Source of the DNA: Kosakonia oryzendophytica
GTDB lineage: Bacteria; Pseudomonadota; Gammaproteobacteria; Enterobacterales; Enterobacteriaceae
Reading direction: 5' to 3'
NCBI RefSeq assembly: GCF_900094925.1
Contig: NZ_FMAY01000003.1
Coordinates: 1 to 64,000 of the forward strand
DNA length: 64,000 nucleotides
In this document: positions 38,890 to 47,866 of the stretch, piece after piece
Layout: every line of letters starts with the position of its first letter
How positions within the stretch are numbered: the first letter of the stretch is position 1
The notes under the pieces: generated by a model
What the model was told of the DNA's origin: nothing
The model's input: the letters and a program-made list of their open reading frames with translations, nothing else
Database searches by the model: none
Position numbers and translations under genes: made by a program

Positions 38890-39729
38890 ATGAGCCAGTC
38901 GATGTTTGCTGAAGAATCGGTGCTGGTGTCGTTAAAACCCACCAGCGCCACGGCGCGACCAGTCATTACGGTCAGCCAGGCCAATGTGATCTATCCGGCG
39001 GCCGACCAGCCGGTACACGCGTTAAGCGATATTAACCTGACCATCCGCCAGGGGGAGTTCGTCTCCTTTATCGGTCCGTCCGGCTGCGGCAAGACAACCC
39101 TACTGCGCACCATTGCCGATCTGGAACCGATCACCTCCGGTGAGTTGCGGGTAAATGATATGTCGCCTTCAGAGGCGCGTCAGGCGGGTGCCTACGGTTA
39201 TGTGTTTCAGGCTCCGGTGCTACTGCCATGGCGCACCGTGCTGGCAAATGTGAAATTGCCATTGCAGATCCACGGCGTGCCGCCCGAACGTTGCGATGAG
39301 ATCGCCCGTGAGCAACTCGCCAGAGTGGGACTGAAAGGGTTTGAAAAAAAATACCCGTGGCAGCTCTCCGGCGGCATGCAGCAACGGGTTTCTATTGCCC
39401 GTGCACTGGGTTTCGAGCCGAAAATCCTGATGATGGACGAACCCTTTGGCGCACTGGACGAACTCACCCGCGACAACCTTAACCAGCAGCTTCAACAATT
39501 GTGGTTTAACGAGCAGCGCACCATGGTGTTTGTTACCCACTCCATTTCGGAAGCCGTTTACCTGTCGACCAAAATTGTGGTGATGTCGCCGCGCCCGGGC
39601 CGCATTGTAAAAGTGATCGACTCCCCGCTGCCCGCCCGGCGCGACCTGGACATTCGCAATACACCCGCCTTTTTGCAACTGGCGCAGGAGGTGCGTGAAG
39701 CGCTGGTGGAGGGCCATCATGAACATTAA
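38890..39729 (+). CDS. ABC transporter ATPase of the nitrate/sulfonate/thiamine-precursor type
   Basis: This 279-residue ATPase is of the SsuB/TauB/ThiZ branch, with Walker A GPSGCGKTT, a Q-loop VFQAPVLLPW, signature LSGGMQQRVSIARAL, Walker B ILMMDEPFGALD and switch THSISEAVYLS. It energises the two permeases downstream. It begins about 47 bp after a sigma-54-type promoter and overlaps the next gene by 11 bp. In context it is the motor of a dedicated pyrimidine or pyrimidine-derivative importer; the substrate is an inference from the neighbours. Confidence 0.93.
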   Translation: MSQSMFAEESVLVSLKPTSATARPVITVSQANVIYPAADQPVHALSDINLTIRQGEFVSFIGPSGCGKTTLLRTIADLEPITSGELRVNDMSPSEARQAGAYGYVFQAPVLLPWRTVLANVKLPLQIHGVPPERCDEIAREQLARVGLKGFEKKYPWQLSGGMQQRVSIARALGFEPKILMMDEPFGALDELTRDNLNQQLQQLWFNEQRTMVFVTHSISEAVYLSTKIVVMSPRPGRIVKVIDSPLPARRDLDIRNTPAFLQLAQEVREALVEGHHEH

Positions 39730-40615
39730 CGCCAGCGCTGTTCACCGACGCCTACTGCAAAGCGCACTGCCGGTCGGCAGCGTTATGCTGGCTGCCCTGG
39801 CGCTGTGGTATCTGCTGGCCTTTGCGCTCAATGCACCAGGGGTGATTGATCGGGTGCTGGCACCGCGCGGCGCATGGACCAGCGGCGATCTGCTCGCCGC
39901 TGCACTCAATGCCTCACGCCCGCTGTTACCCGCGCCACACCAGATTGTGATCGACATCTGGAACAGCATTACGCAATGGTCGCTGACCTCGCCGCGCAAC
40001 CTGCTATTGCATACCTGGGTTACCGCCAGCGCCGCGCTGACAGGGTTTGCGATGGGCATCGTGCTGGGTGTGCTGCTGGCGATTTGCATTGTGCATTCCC
40101 GCACCCTGGATAAAGCCCTGCTGCCTTGGATCGTCGCCTCGCAAACCATTCCGGTGCTGGCCATTGCCCCTATTGTGCTGATTATCCTCGGCAGCGTGGG
40201 CATTACCGGTCTGTTGCCGAAGGCCACTATCGCCATGTACCTGTGCTTTTTTCCGGTCACCATCGCCACGGTGCAAGGGCTGCGCTCGCCACAAAAAATG
40301 GAGATGGAGCTGGTGCACACTTACGCGGCAAGACGGCTGGATATTTTCTGGATGGTGCGCCTCCCCTCCTCGTTGCCGTATCTGTTTCCTGCGTTTCGCG
40401 TCGCGATTGCCAGCGGCCTGGTTGGCACGATGGTGGCGGAATTGCCCACCGGCGCGCAGGCAGGGCTGGGCGCGCGGCTGCTAACCGGTTCGTATTACGG
40501 CAATACCCTGCAAATCTGGTCGGCGCTGGTAATGGCGTCGCTGCTTGGGTTGGCGTTAACCGGGTTGGTAACGCTGACAGAACGGCTGGTGATGCGCCAG
40601 CGCAAGGGGGGATGA
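39719..40615 (+). CDS. ABC transporter permease (SsuC/ThiX-type), first subunit
   Basis: This 298-residue permease starts at the ATG at 39719, overlapping the ATPase stop, with a GGAGG ribosome site. It has five to six membrane helices, the PAPHQIVIDIWNSI segment common to this branch, and the BPD-type contact loop LVHTYAARRLDIFWMVRLPSSLPYLF. It carries a longer periplasmic N-terminal part (PRGAWTSGDLLAAALNAS) than simple SsuC proteins. It forms a heterodimer with the next permease and overlaps it by one base (ATGATG at the boundary). Confidence 0.9.
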   Translation: MNINASAVHRRLLQSALPVGSVMLAALALWYLLAFALNAPGVIDRVLAPRGAWTSGDLLAAALNASRPLLPAPHQIVIDIWNSITQWSLTSPRNLLLHTWVTASAALTGFAMGIVLGVLLAICIVHSRTLDKALLPWIVASQTIPVLAIAPIVLIILGSVGITGLLPKATIAMYLCFFPVTIATVQGLRSPQKMEMELVHTYAARRLDIFWMVRLPSSLPYLFPAFRVAIASGLVGTMVAELPTGAQAGLGARLLTGSYYGNTLQIWSALVMASLLGLALTGLVTLTERLVMRQRKGG

Positions 40616-41691
40616 TGAAACGTCGCGCAATCCCGGGAACCGTATTGCTGGTTGGCGCACTGCTGTTACTGATGCTGTCGCTGATCCAACTTACCTGTAC
40701 CACAGTAATGTCTGTGCCGCTGGTCACGATTAACGCCTTACTGGTGCTGAGCGCGCTGTCAGCGTGTTCATTGACGTTTAGCGCACTGCGCACTGGCGCG
40801 TTTATCGCCACACTGAGTATCAGCGCACTGTGGCTGGCGTGGCAGCCGCTTCACGCGCTCACCCTCTGTGCGCTGGCATTGCTGGCTGTAGTCAGCGTAC
40901 AGCGACTGGCGCGAGCGCCGGTACCCGCTGGCGCGGTAGCGGCACTGCTCGGCGTATGGTTACTGTGGTTCTGGCAAATCCTCGTCACCGGTTATGCCGT
41001 GCCGCAGGTGATCCTGCCTGCCCCACTCGATATTCTCGCCGCACTCGTGGACAGCGCTTCGCTGTTGGCGGGCGATGTGCTGCAAACCGTCATTAAGTCA
41101 GTACTGGCGGGTTATCTGCTCGGCAGCGGCCTGGGGATCGGCGTGGCACTGTTGATCGACAGATTGCCGTTCTTACAACGTGGTTTGCTGCCGGTTGCTA
41201 ACCTCACCAGCACCGTGCCGCTGGTGGGCGTCGCGCCGATTGCGGTGATGTGGTTTGGTTTTGACTGGCCGTCAAAAGCCGCCGTGGTGGTGCTGGTGAC
41301 CTTCTTTCCGGCGCTGGTCAGCACCCTTGCCGGATTAAAGGCCAGCGGCAAGATGGAGCAGGAGCTGATGTACTGCTATGCCGCCACGCCCCGTCAGCGC
41401 CTGCTGGCATTGCGTCTGCCTGCAGCGATGCCGTTTATTTTCAGCGCCCTGAAAGTGAACGCCACCTTGTCGCTGATTACCGCCATTGTGGCTGAGTTTT
41501 TCGGTTCGCCCACCGCCGGACTGGGTTTTCGTATCTCCACCGAATCGGCGCGTATGCATATGCCGGTGGTGTGGTCGGCAATTGTGGTGGCGTCCGTCGC
41601 CGGTTCGCTGTTTTACAGCCTGCTGGTGCGCCTCGACCGCCGCGTCAATTTCTGGCACCCCACTCTGCGTGGGAACGCGTTGGAAAAGTAA
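40615..41691 (+). CDS. ABC transporter permease (SsuC/ThiX-type), second subunit, with extra N-terminal helices
   Basis: The C-terminal half is a standard permease: VILPAPLDILAALVD, a SVLAGYLLGSGLGIGVALLI helix and the contact loop LMYCYAATPRQRLLALRLPAAMPF. The N-terminal 110 residues add several more hydrophobic helices not usual for SsuC, so the protein is 358 residues. The frame runs upstream, but the ATG at 40615 follows AAGGGG and fits the junction with the first permease. Two different permeases rather than a homodimer are typical of pyrimidine, riboflavin or thiamine-precursor importers of the THI5 group. Confidence 0.88.
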   Translation: MKRRAIPGTVLLVGALLLLMLSLIQLTCTTVMSVPLVTINALLVLSALSACSLTFSALRTGAFIATLSISALWLAWQPLHALTLCALALLAVVSVQRLARAPVPAGAVAALLGVWLLWFWQILVTGYAVPQVILPAPLDILAALVDSASLLAGDVLQTVIKSVLAGYLLGSGLGIGVALLIDRLPFLQRGLLPVANLTSTVPLVGVAPIAVMWFGFDWPSKAAVVVLVTFFPALVSTLAGLKASGKMEQELMYCYAATPRQRLLALRLPAAMPFIFSALKVNATLSLITAIVAEFFGSPTAGLGFRISTESARMHMPVVWSAIVVASVAGSLFYSLLVRLDRRVNFWHPTLRGNALEK

Positions 41692-41745
41692 AAACAACAT
41701 GATGATTAGCACGTTTACAGGCTCATTAACCCGAGGAGTTATCTA

Positions 41746-42759
41746 ATGATAAAAGGTTTCGCTTTTCGCCGGGGTGTGTTGCTGGCGGCACTGTCTGTTC
41801 TGGCGTTGCAGGCAACGGCCGCAGAGAAAGTGACGCTGCAACTGAAGTGGTTGCCACAGTCGCAATTCGCCGGTTATTACGTTGCACAGCAGAAAGGGTT
41901 CTATCAGGAAGAGGGGCTGGATGTCACCATTAAACCCGGCGGCACCGACATTTCCCCCGTCCAGGTGATTGCCGGTAAATCAGCGGATGTGATCGTCGAC
42001 TGGCTGCCGGATGCGCTGGCCTCGCGCGAGGCAGGTGTACCGCTGGTGAACATCGCCCAGGTGTACGATCGGTCCGGGATGATGCTGACCTGTAAAAAAT
42101 CCACCGGCATCAAAACCCCGGCCGATCTGAAAGGGAAAACGCTTGGCGTCTGGTACGGCGGTAACGAGTACCCGTTCTTTAACTGGATGAACAAGCTCGG
42201 CTTCAAGCCCGGAAAAGATATCACCATTCTGAAACAGGGCTTCAATGTCGATCCGTTGTTGCAGGATCAGGCCGCCTGTATCTCCACCATGAACTACAAC
42301 GAGTACTGGCAGTTGATCGACGCCGGGTTGAAACAGGAGGAGCTCATCAACTTCCCCTATGAAGACCAGGGTGTCTCCACGCTGGAAGATGGTTTGTACG
42401 TGCTGGGTTCTGAGCTGAAAGATCCGGCATTCGTAAACAAAATGGCGAAGTTCCTGAAAGCGTCATTTAAGGGCTGGGACTACGCGGTGAAACACCCGCA
42501 AGAAGCAGCAAAAATCGTCGTTGAGCAGGATGCTTCCGGCGCGGCGACCGAAGCGGTGCAAACCCGCCAGATGGAAAACGTGGCGAAGCTTATCACCAAC
42601 GCCGGCACGGCAAAAATCGGCTATCTCGATCCGGCTGCTTATCGTCGCACCATCGACGTGCTACTGCACAGCGGTGGCGATACGCCAGTCATTAAGAAAG
42701 ATCCCGGCGATGCCGGTATGACCCATGCCGTCTGGGATGCCGCGGCAAAACTGAAATAA
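41746..42759 (+). CDS. NMT1/THI5-like ABC substrate-binding protein
   Basis: This 337-residue secreted protein has a signal peptide ending QATAAE and the THI5-family opening VTLQLKWLPQSQFAGYYVA, found in ThiY (formylaminopyrimidine) and RibY (riboflavin) binding proteins. Later motifs include KPGGTDISPVQVIAGKSADV, LGVWYGGNEYPF and CISTMNYNEYWQ. Aromatic residues of this type stack on flat heterocycles, which fits a pyrimidine ligand such as uracil, thymine or dihydropyrimidine. A CCGCCA/TGGCGG hairpin (42766-42781) follows and may protect its mRNA end. Confidence 0.9.
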   Translation: MIKGFAFRRGVLLAALSVLALQATAAEKVTLQLKWLPQSQFAGYYVAQQKGFYQEEGLDVTIKPGGTDISPVQVIAGKSADVIVDWLPDALASREAGVPLVNIAQVYDRSGMMLTCKKSTGIKTPADLKGKTLGVWYGGNEYPFFNWMNKLGFKPGKDITILKQGFNVDPLLQDQAACISTMNYNEYWQLIDAGLKQEELINFPYEDQGVSTLEDGLYVLGSELKDPAFVNKMAKFLKASFKGWDYAVKHPQEAAKIVVEQDASGAATEAVQTRQMENVAKLITNAGTAKIGYLDPAAYRRTIDVLLHSGGDTPVIKKDPGDAGMTHAVWDAAAKLK

Positions 42760-42801
42760 TCCGTTCCGCCAGGGATGGCGGCCTATTGAAGGACGCACCT
42801 C

Positions 42802-43449
42802 ATGAATCACGTTCAGTCTGCCAACGTGGCAGACACCACGGAAAAGGGGCGGATCCGCCAGGATAACGAAGCCATTATTCTGCCCGCCGCTGAGCGAGTG
42901 TTCGCCCGTTTCGGTTTTCGCGGCGCAACCATGCAACAAATTGCGGATGCCGCTGCACTGCCGAAAGCCAATTTGCACTACTACTTCGGCAACAAACAAA
43001 ACCTCTATTTACGGGTGCTGGAAAATATCCTTGATGACTGGCTCTCGCCGCTGGAGGGGATCTGCGCCCAGGCCGATCCGAAAACCGCCATTGCCGGATA
43101 CGTCAGGCGGAAAATCAGCTTTAGCTTCAACCGCCCGGCCGCGTCAAAACTGTTTGCCAATGAGATCCTGCAGGGTGCACCCGTGGTCCACCCGTTACTG
43201 AAAACCGACTTACGCCAGTTGGTGGCGGAGAAGGCTCGCATCCTGGATGGCTGGATCGCGCAAGGGCAACTGCGCGCGCTGGATACCACCCACTTCTTCT
43301 TTACCGTCTGGTCGATGACGCAAACCTACGCCGATTTCGATATCCAAATCGCCGCCGTCTCCGGTGAAGATCCAACAAGCGAAGCTGCACAAGCACGCGC
43401 CACGGCGCACGTATTAAGCAGCGTCTGGCGGATGTGCGGCCTCGAATAA
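42802..43449 (+). CDS. RutR-like TetR-family regulator
   Basis: This 215-residue TetR protein resembles E. coli RutR in both halves: helix-turn-helix (FGFRGATMQQIADAAALPKAN, then LHYYFGNKQNLYLRVLENILDDWLSPL) and ligand domain (NEILQGAPVV, AEKARILDGWIAQGQL, FTVWSMTQTYADF). RutR binds uracil and thymine and then releases DNA. RutR-like boxes lie at both promoters of the cluster. It is the last gene of the transporter operon, 42 bp after the binding protein, so it would be autoregulated. Pyrimidine sensing is inferred. Confidence 0.85.
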   Translation: MNHVQSANVADTTEKGRIRQDNEAIILPAAERVFARFGFRGATMQQIADAAALPKANLHYYFGNKQNLYLRVLENILDDWLSPLEGICAQADPKTAIAGYVRRKISFSFNRPAASKLFANEILQGAPVVHPLLKTDLRQLVAEKARILDGWIAQGQLRALDTTHFFFTVWSMTQTYADFDIQIAAVSGEDPTSEAAQARATAHVLSSVWRMCGLE

Positions 43450-43510
43450 TTCGCACCCTGAACGGACATGAGGTGGTGTTTCCCCCAAGAGTGATCTTGC
43501 TGCCAAATGT

Positions 43511-43560
43511 AGCAAACATCGTCCAAAAATGGGCAATATGCACCAAAAAGTAACGATCAA
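43511..43560 (+). promoter_or_regulatory. NtrC-like half-sites upstream of preT
   Basis: AGCAAACAT (43511-43519), TGCACCAAA (43539-43547) and CGATCAA (43554-43560) repeat the elements found before the transporter operon. A further GTGCACAGCACC lies near 43566-43577. TGCACC begins 69 bp upstream of the -24 element. These are candidate NtrC-binding half-sites. Confidence 0.5.
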
Positions 43561-43607
43561 TTGCGTGCACAGCACCTCAACACGCTGATTTTCCGGCTTC
43601 GCCAGAA

Positions 43608-43623
43608 TGGCACACAAATAGCA
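43608..43623 (+). promoter_or_regulatory. Sigma-54 -24/-12 promoter of the preT-preA operon
   Basis: TGGCACACAAATAGCA has TGGCAC and, at the correct spacing, TAGCA, a strong sigma-54 match. It is 52 bp before the preT start. The same type of element stands before the transporter operon. Confidence 0.72.
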
Positions 43624-43640
43624 TGGTTACCTGGGAAAAC

Positions 43641-43656
43641 TTAACCATCTGGTCAG
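43641..43656 (+). promoter_or_regulatory. RutR-like operator of the preT-preA operon
   Basis: TTAACCATCTGGTCAG matches 12 of 14 defined positions of the E. coli RutR box. It begins 33 bp after the start of the -24 element, near +7 from the expected start, and lies 19 bp before the preT start codon. Confidence 0.65.
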
Positions 43657-43674
43657 GATTATTCAGGAGGCATG

Positions 43675-45066
43675 ATGACTACACTCGATACGCCGGGGAT
43701 CTGCTCTGGGCGACAGACACCCGCAGAATTCACCCGGGCGTTCGCCGACTGCACCCCGCCGCTCTCGCCCGTTCAGGCGGTGATTGAAGCTGAACGTTGC
43801 TACTACTGTTTTGACGCCCCTTGCACGCGCGCCTGCCCGGCGGAGATCGACGTGCCGAGCTTTATCCAGCGTATTGCGCAGGGTAACGATCGCGGCGCGG
43901 CAGAGGTGATCCTGCGGGCCAATGTCCTTGGCGGCACCTGCTCCCGCGTCTGCCCAACGGAAACACTGTGCGAACAGGCCTGCGTGCGCAATGTGCAGGA
44001 TGGCCGCCCATTGGAAATTGCCCGACTACAGCGTCACGCCACCGACCGCTACTTCGCCGCGCCCGGCAAACCGCTGTTCAGTCGCGCCGCCAGTAGCGGT
44101 AAACGCGTTGCTATTGTCGGCGCAGGACCCGCCGGGCTGACCGTCGCTCACCACCTCGCGCTGGCCGGGCATGAAATAGATCTGTTCGATGCCCGCCCCA
44201 AAGCCGGTGGTCTTAACGAGTACGGTCTGGCGCGTTACAAAGTGGCGGATGATTTTCCGGCGCAGGAAGTGGCCTGGCTGCTGTCAGTGGGTGGCATTAC
44301 GCTGCACCCTGGCGTCCGCCTCGGGCAGGACCTCACCTTGTCTCAGTTGCGGGATCGCTATGATGCGGTGTTTCTCGGTCTCGGGCTGGCGGGCGTCAAT
44401 GCGCTCGACGGCGACGCACCAGAACCGCAAGGCGTACGCGAGGCGGTGGACTTTATTGCCGAACTGCGCCAGTGCGCGGATCTCAGCCAGTTCCCGATCG
44501 GCCGCAGCGTGGTGGTGATTGGCGGCGGCATGACCGCTGTGGATGCTGCCGTACAGGCGAAAAAACTGGGTGCGCGCGAAGTCACGCTAGTCTACCGCAG
44601 GGGCGAAACGGACATGAAAGCGTCCGACAAAGAGCAGCAGTGGGCCAGACAGTGCGGGGTGACGCTGCGTCACTGGGCAGCACCGCTGCGTTTCGAACAG
44701 ACTGAAAACCGGCTTACCGGTGTGACTTTCTCCGTCATGACTCCCACCGCGCAGGGCGTGATCGCCAGCGGTGAAACCTTCACCCTCGCCGCCGATATGG
44801 CGCTGAAAGCTATCGGCCAGCACTACGATCCGCAGCCCACCGCCGGGATCCAACTTCTTCAGGGACGCATTGCCACCGACGAAAGCGGTCGCACGTCTCT
44901 TCCCGGCGTATGGGCAGGCGGCGACTGCTGTGCAGGGGGGCTGGATCTGACCGTGGATGCCGTTAAACAGGGCAAGGCCGCTGCCCGTTCGATCGCCCTG
45001 GCGCTGGCTATTCCACAGAGCGACGCCGCTAACGCCACACTGTTTCAGGAGTCTTCCCATGGCTGA
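43675..45066 (+). CDS. preT: NAD-dependent dihydropyrimidine dehydrogenase subunit PreT
   Basis: PreT is the flavin and iron-sulfur subunit that passes electrons between NADH and PreA. The 463-residue protein has an N-terminal GltD-like cysteine region (CYYCFDAPCTRACP, residues 42-55, then GGTCSRVCPTETLCEQAC), an FAD-binding VAIVGAGPAG near 145, an NAD-binding VVVIGGGMTAVDAA and a C-terminal GVWAGGDC. The ATG at 43675 is chosen because AGGAGG is only 1 nt from the earlier ATG. It is about 50 residues longer than E. coli PreT and may be closer to PydX proteins. It overlaps preA by 8 bp. Confidence 0.92.
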   Translation: MTTLDTPGICSGRQTPAEFTRAFADCTPPLSPVQAVIEAERCYYCFDAPCTRACPAEIDVPSFIQRIAQGNDRGAAEVILRANVLGGTCSRVCPTETLCEQACVRNVQDGRPLEIARLQRHATDRYFAAPGKPLFSRAASSGKRVAIVGAGPAGLTVAHHLALAGHEIDLFDARPKAGGLNEYGLARYKVADDFPAQEVAWLLSVGGITLHPGVRLGQDLTLSQLRDRYDAVFLGLGLAGVNALDGDAPEPQGVREAVDFIAELRQCADLSQFPIGRSVVVIGGGMTAVDAAVQAKKLGAREVTLVYRRGETDMKASDKEQQWARQCGVTLRHWAAPLRFEQTENRLTGVTFSVMTPTAQGVIASGETFTLAADMALKAIGQHYDPQPTAGIQLLQGRIATDESGRTSLPGVWAGGDCCAGGLDLTVDAVKQGKAAARSIALALAIPQSDAANATLFQESSHG

Positions 45067-46363
45067 TTTGCACAGTAATTTTCTCGGTATCCAGAGTCCC
45101 AATCCGTTCTGGCTGGCCTCTGCGCCGCCCACGGACAAAGAATACAACGTGGAGCGCGCCTTCCAGGCTGGCTGGGGTGGCGTGGTCTGGAAAACCCTCG
45201 GGATCGATCCGCATGTGGTTAACGTCAGCGGGCCGCGTTACAGCACACTGCGCGGTCCCGATCGCCGCGTCCTGGGCCTGAATAATATTGAGTTGATCAC
45301 CGACCGCACCCTGGCCATCAACCTCGAAGAGATCACCCGTATCAAACAGCGTTGGCCCGATCGCGCAGTGGTGGTCTCCATCATGGTGCCCTGCGAAGAG
45401 GAGGCGTGGAAATGGATCCTGCCGCAGGTCGAAGCCACCGGCGCAGACGGCATTGAGCTGAATTTTGGTTGCCCGCACGGCATGAGTGAGCGCGGGATGG
45501 GCGCAGCGGTAGGACAGGTGCCGGAGTATATCGAAATGGTCACCCGCTGGTGCAAACACTATTGCCGTCTGCCGGTGATCGTCAAACTGACGCCCAATAT
45601 CACTGATATACGCTATCCGGCACGAGCCGCGAAAGCCGGCGGCGCGGATGCGGTGTCGCTGATCAATACCATCAGTTCGGTCATGGGGGTCGATCTCGAC
45701 CAGATGTTGATGACCCCGCACACCGGCAACCAGGGATCGCACGGCGGTTACTGCGGCCCGGCGGTCAAACCTATCGCGCTGAATATGGTGTCAGAAATTG
45801 GCCGCGATGCCGCCACACGCGGGCTGCCGATTTCCGGTATTGGTGGCATTTCCACCTGGCGTGATGCGGCGGAGTTTATTGCGCTGGGCTGCGGCACGGT
45901 GCAGGTCTGCACGGCGGTGATGGTGCACGGCTTCCAGATTGTGCGCGACATGATAAGTGGCCTCGAAAACTACATGGATGAGAAAGGGTTTCACACACTG
46001 GAGGATTTTCGCGGTATGGCGCTGCCCAGCGTCACCGACTGGCGCTATCTGAATCTCAATCATGTCGATAAAGCGGTTATCGATCAGGCCAGTTGCATCA
46101 AATGCGGGCGCTGTCACCTGGTGTGTGAGGACACCTCGCACCAGGCCATTTCGACGCAGAAGAACGGCGAGCGCCACTTTGAAGTGCGTGAGGAAGATTG
46201 TGTCGGCTGCAACCTCTGCGCCTCAATCTGCCCGGTGGAAAACTGCATCTCGTTGCGCCACCTACAACCCGGCGAAGTGGACAGTCGTACCGGCCATATC
46301 GTATCCGACCAGTATGCCAACTGGACAACCCATCCCAACAACCCGATGGCAACCACCGCGTAA
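45059..46363 (+). CDS. preA: Dihydropyrimidine dehydrogenase catalytic subunit PreA
   Basis: PreA reduces uracil and thymine to the 5,6-dihydro forms. The 434-residue protein has an FMN barrel (NPFWLASAPPTDKEYNVERA, GADGIELNFGCPHGMSERGMG with the active-site cysteine at QNSHGGYCGPA-like GSHGGYCGPAVKP, and GIGGISTWRDAAEF) and two C-terminal 4Fe-4S motifs (CIKCGRCHLVCE and CVGCNLCASICP). The frame extends upstream into preT, but the ATG at 45059 matches the family start. The C-terminus is about 20 residues longer than in E. coli. It is the first committed enzyme of the reductive pathway. Confidence 0.94.
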   Translation: MADLHSNFLGIQSPNPFWLASAPPTDKEYNVERAFQAGWGGVVWKTLGIDPHVVNVSGPRYSTLRGPDRRVLGLNNIELITDRTLAINLEEITRIKQRWPDRAVVVSIMVPCEEEAWKWILPQVEATGADGIELNFGCPHGMSERGMGAAVGQVPEYIEMVTRWCKHYCRLPVIVKLTPNITDIRYPARAAKAGGADAVSLINTISSVMGVDLDQMLMTPHTGNQGSHGGYCGPAVKPIALNMVSEIGRDAATRGLPISGIGGISTWRDAAEFIALGCGTVQVCTAVMVHGFQIVRDMISGLENYMDEKGFHTLEDFRGMALPSVTDWRYLNLNHVDKAVIDQASCIKCGRCHLVCEDTSHQAISTQKNGERHFEVREEDCVGCNLCASICPVENCISLRHLQPGEVDSRTGHIVSDQYANWTTHPNNPMATTA

Positions 46364-46374
46364 AACCGGGGTGA

Positions 46375-47841
<1,467 letters not shown>

Positions 47842-47866
47842 TCGATGTAAAGCGAGGAGGAAGACG

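Noticed and set aside
38694-38984. 96-codon minus-strand frame over the sigma-54 promoter
   Set aside because: It spans the promoter and the start of a clear ATPase gene and has no recognisable features.
40126-40614. N-terminal extension of the second Thi5-type permease
   Set aside because: It overlaps the first permease in another frame with atypical composition; the ATG at 40615 has a ribosome site.
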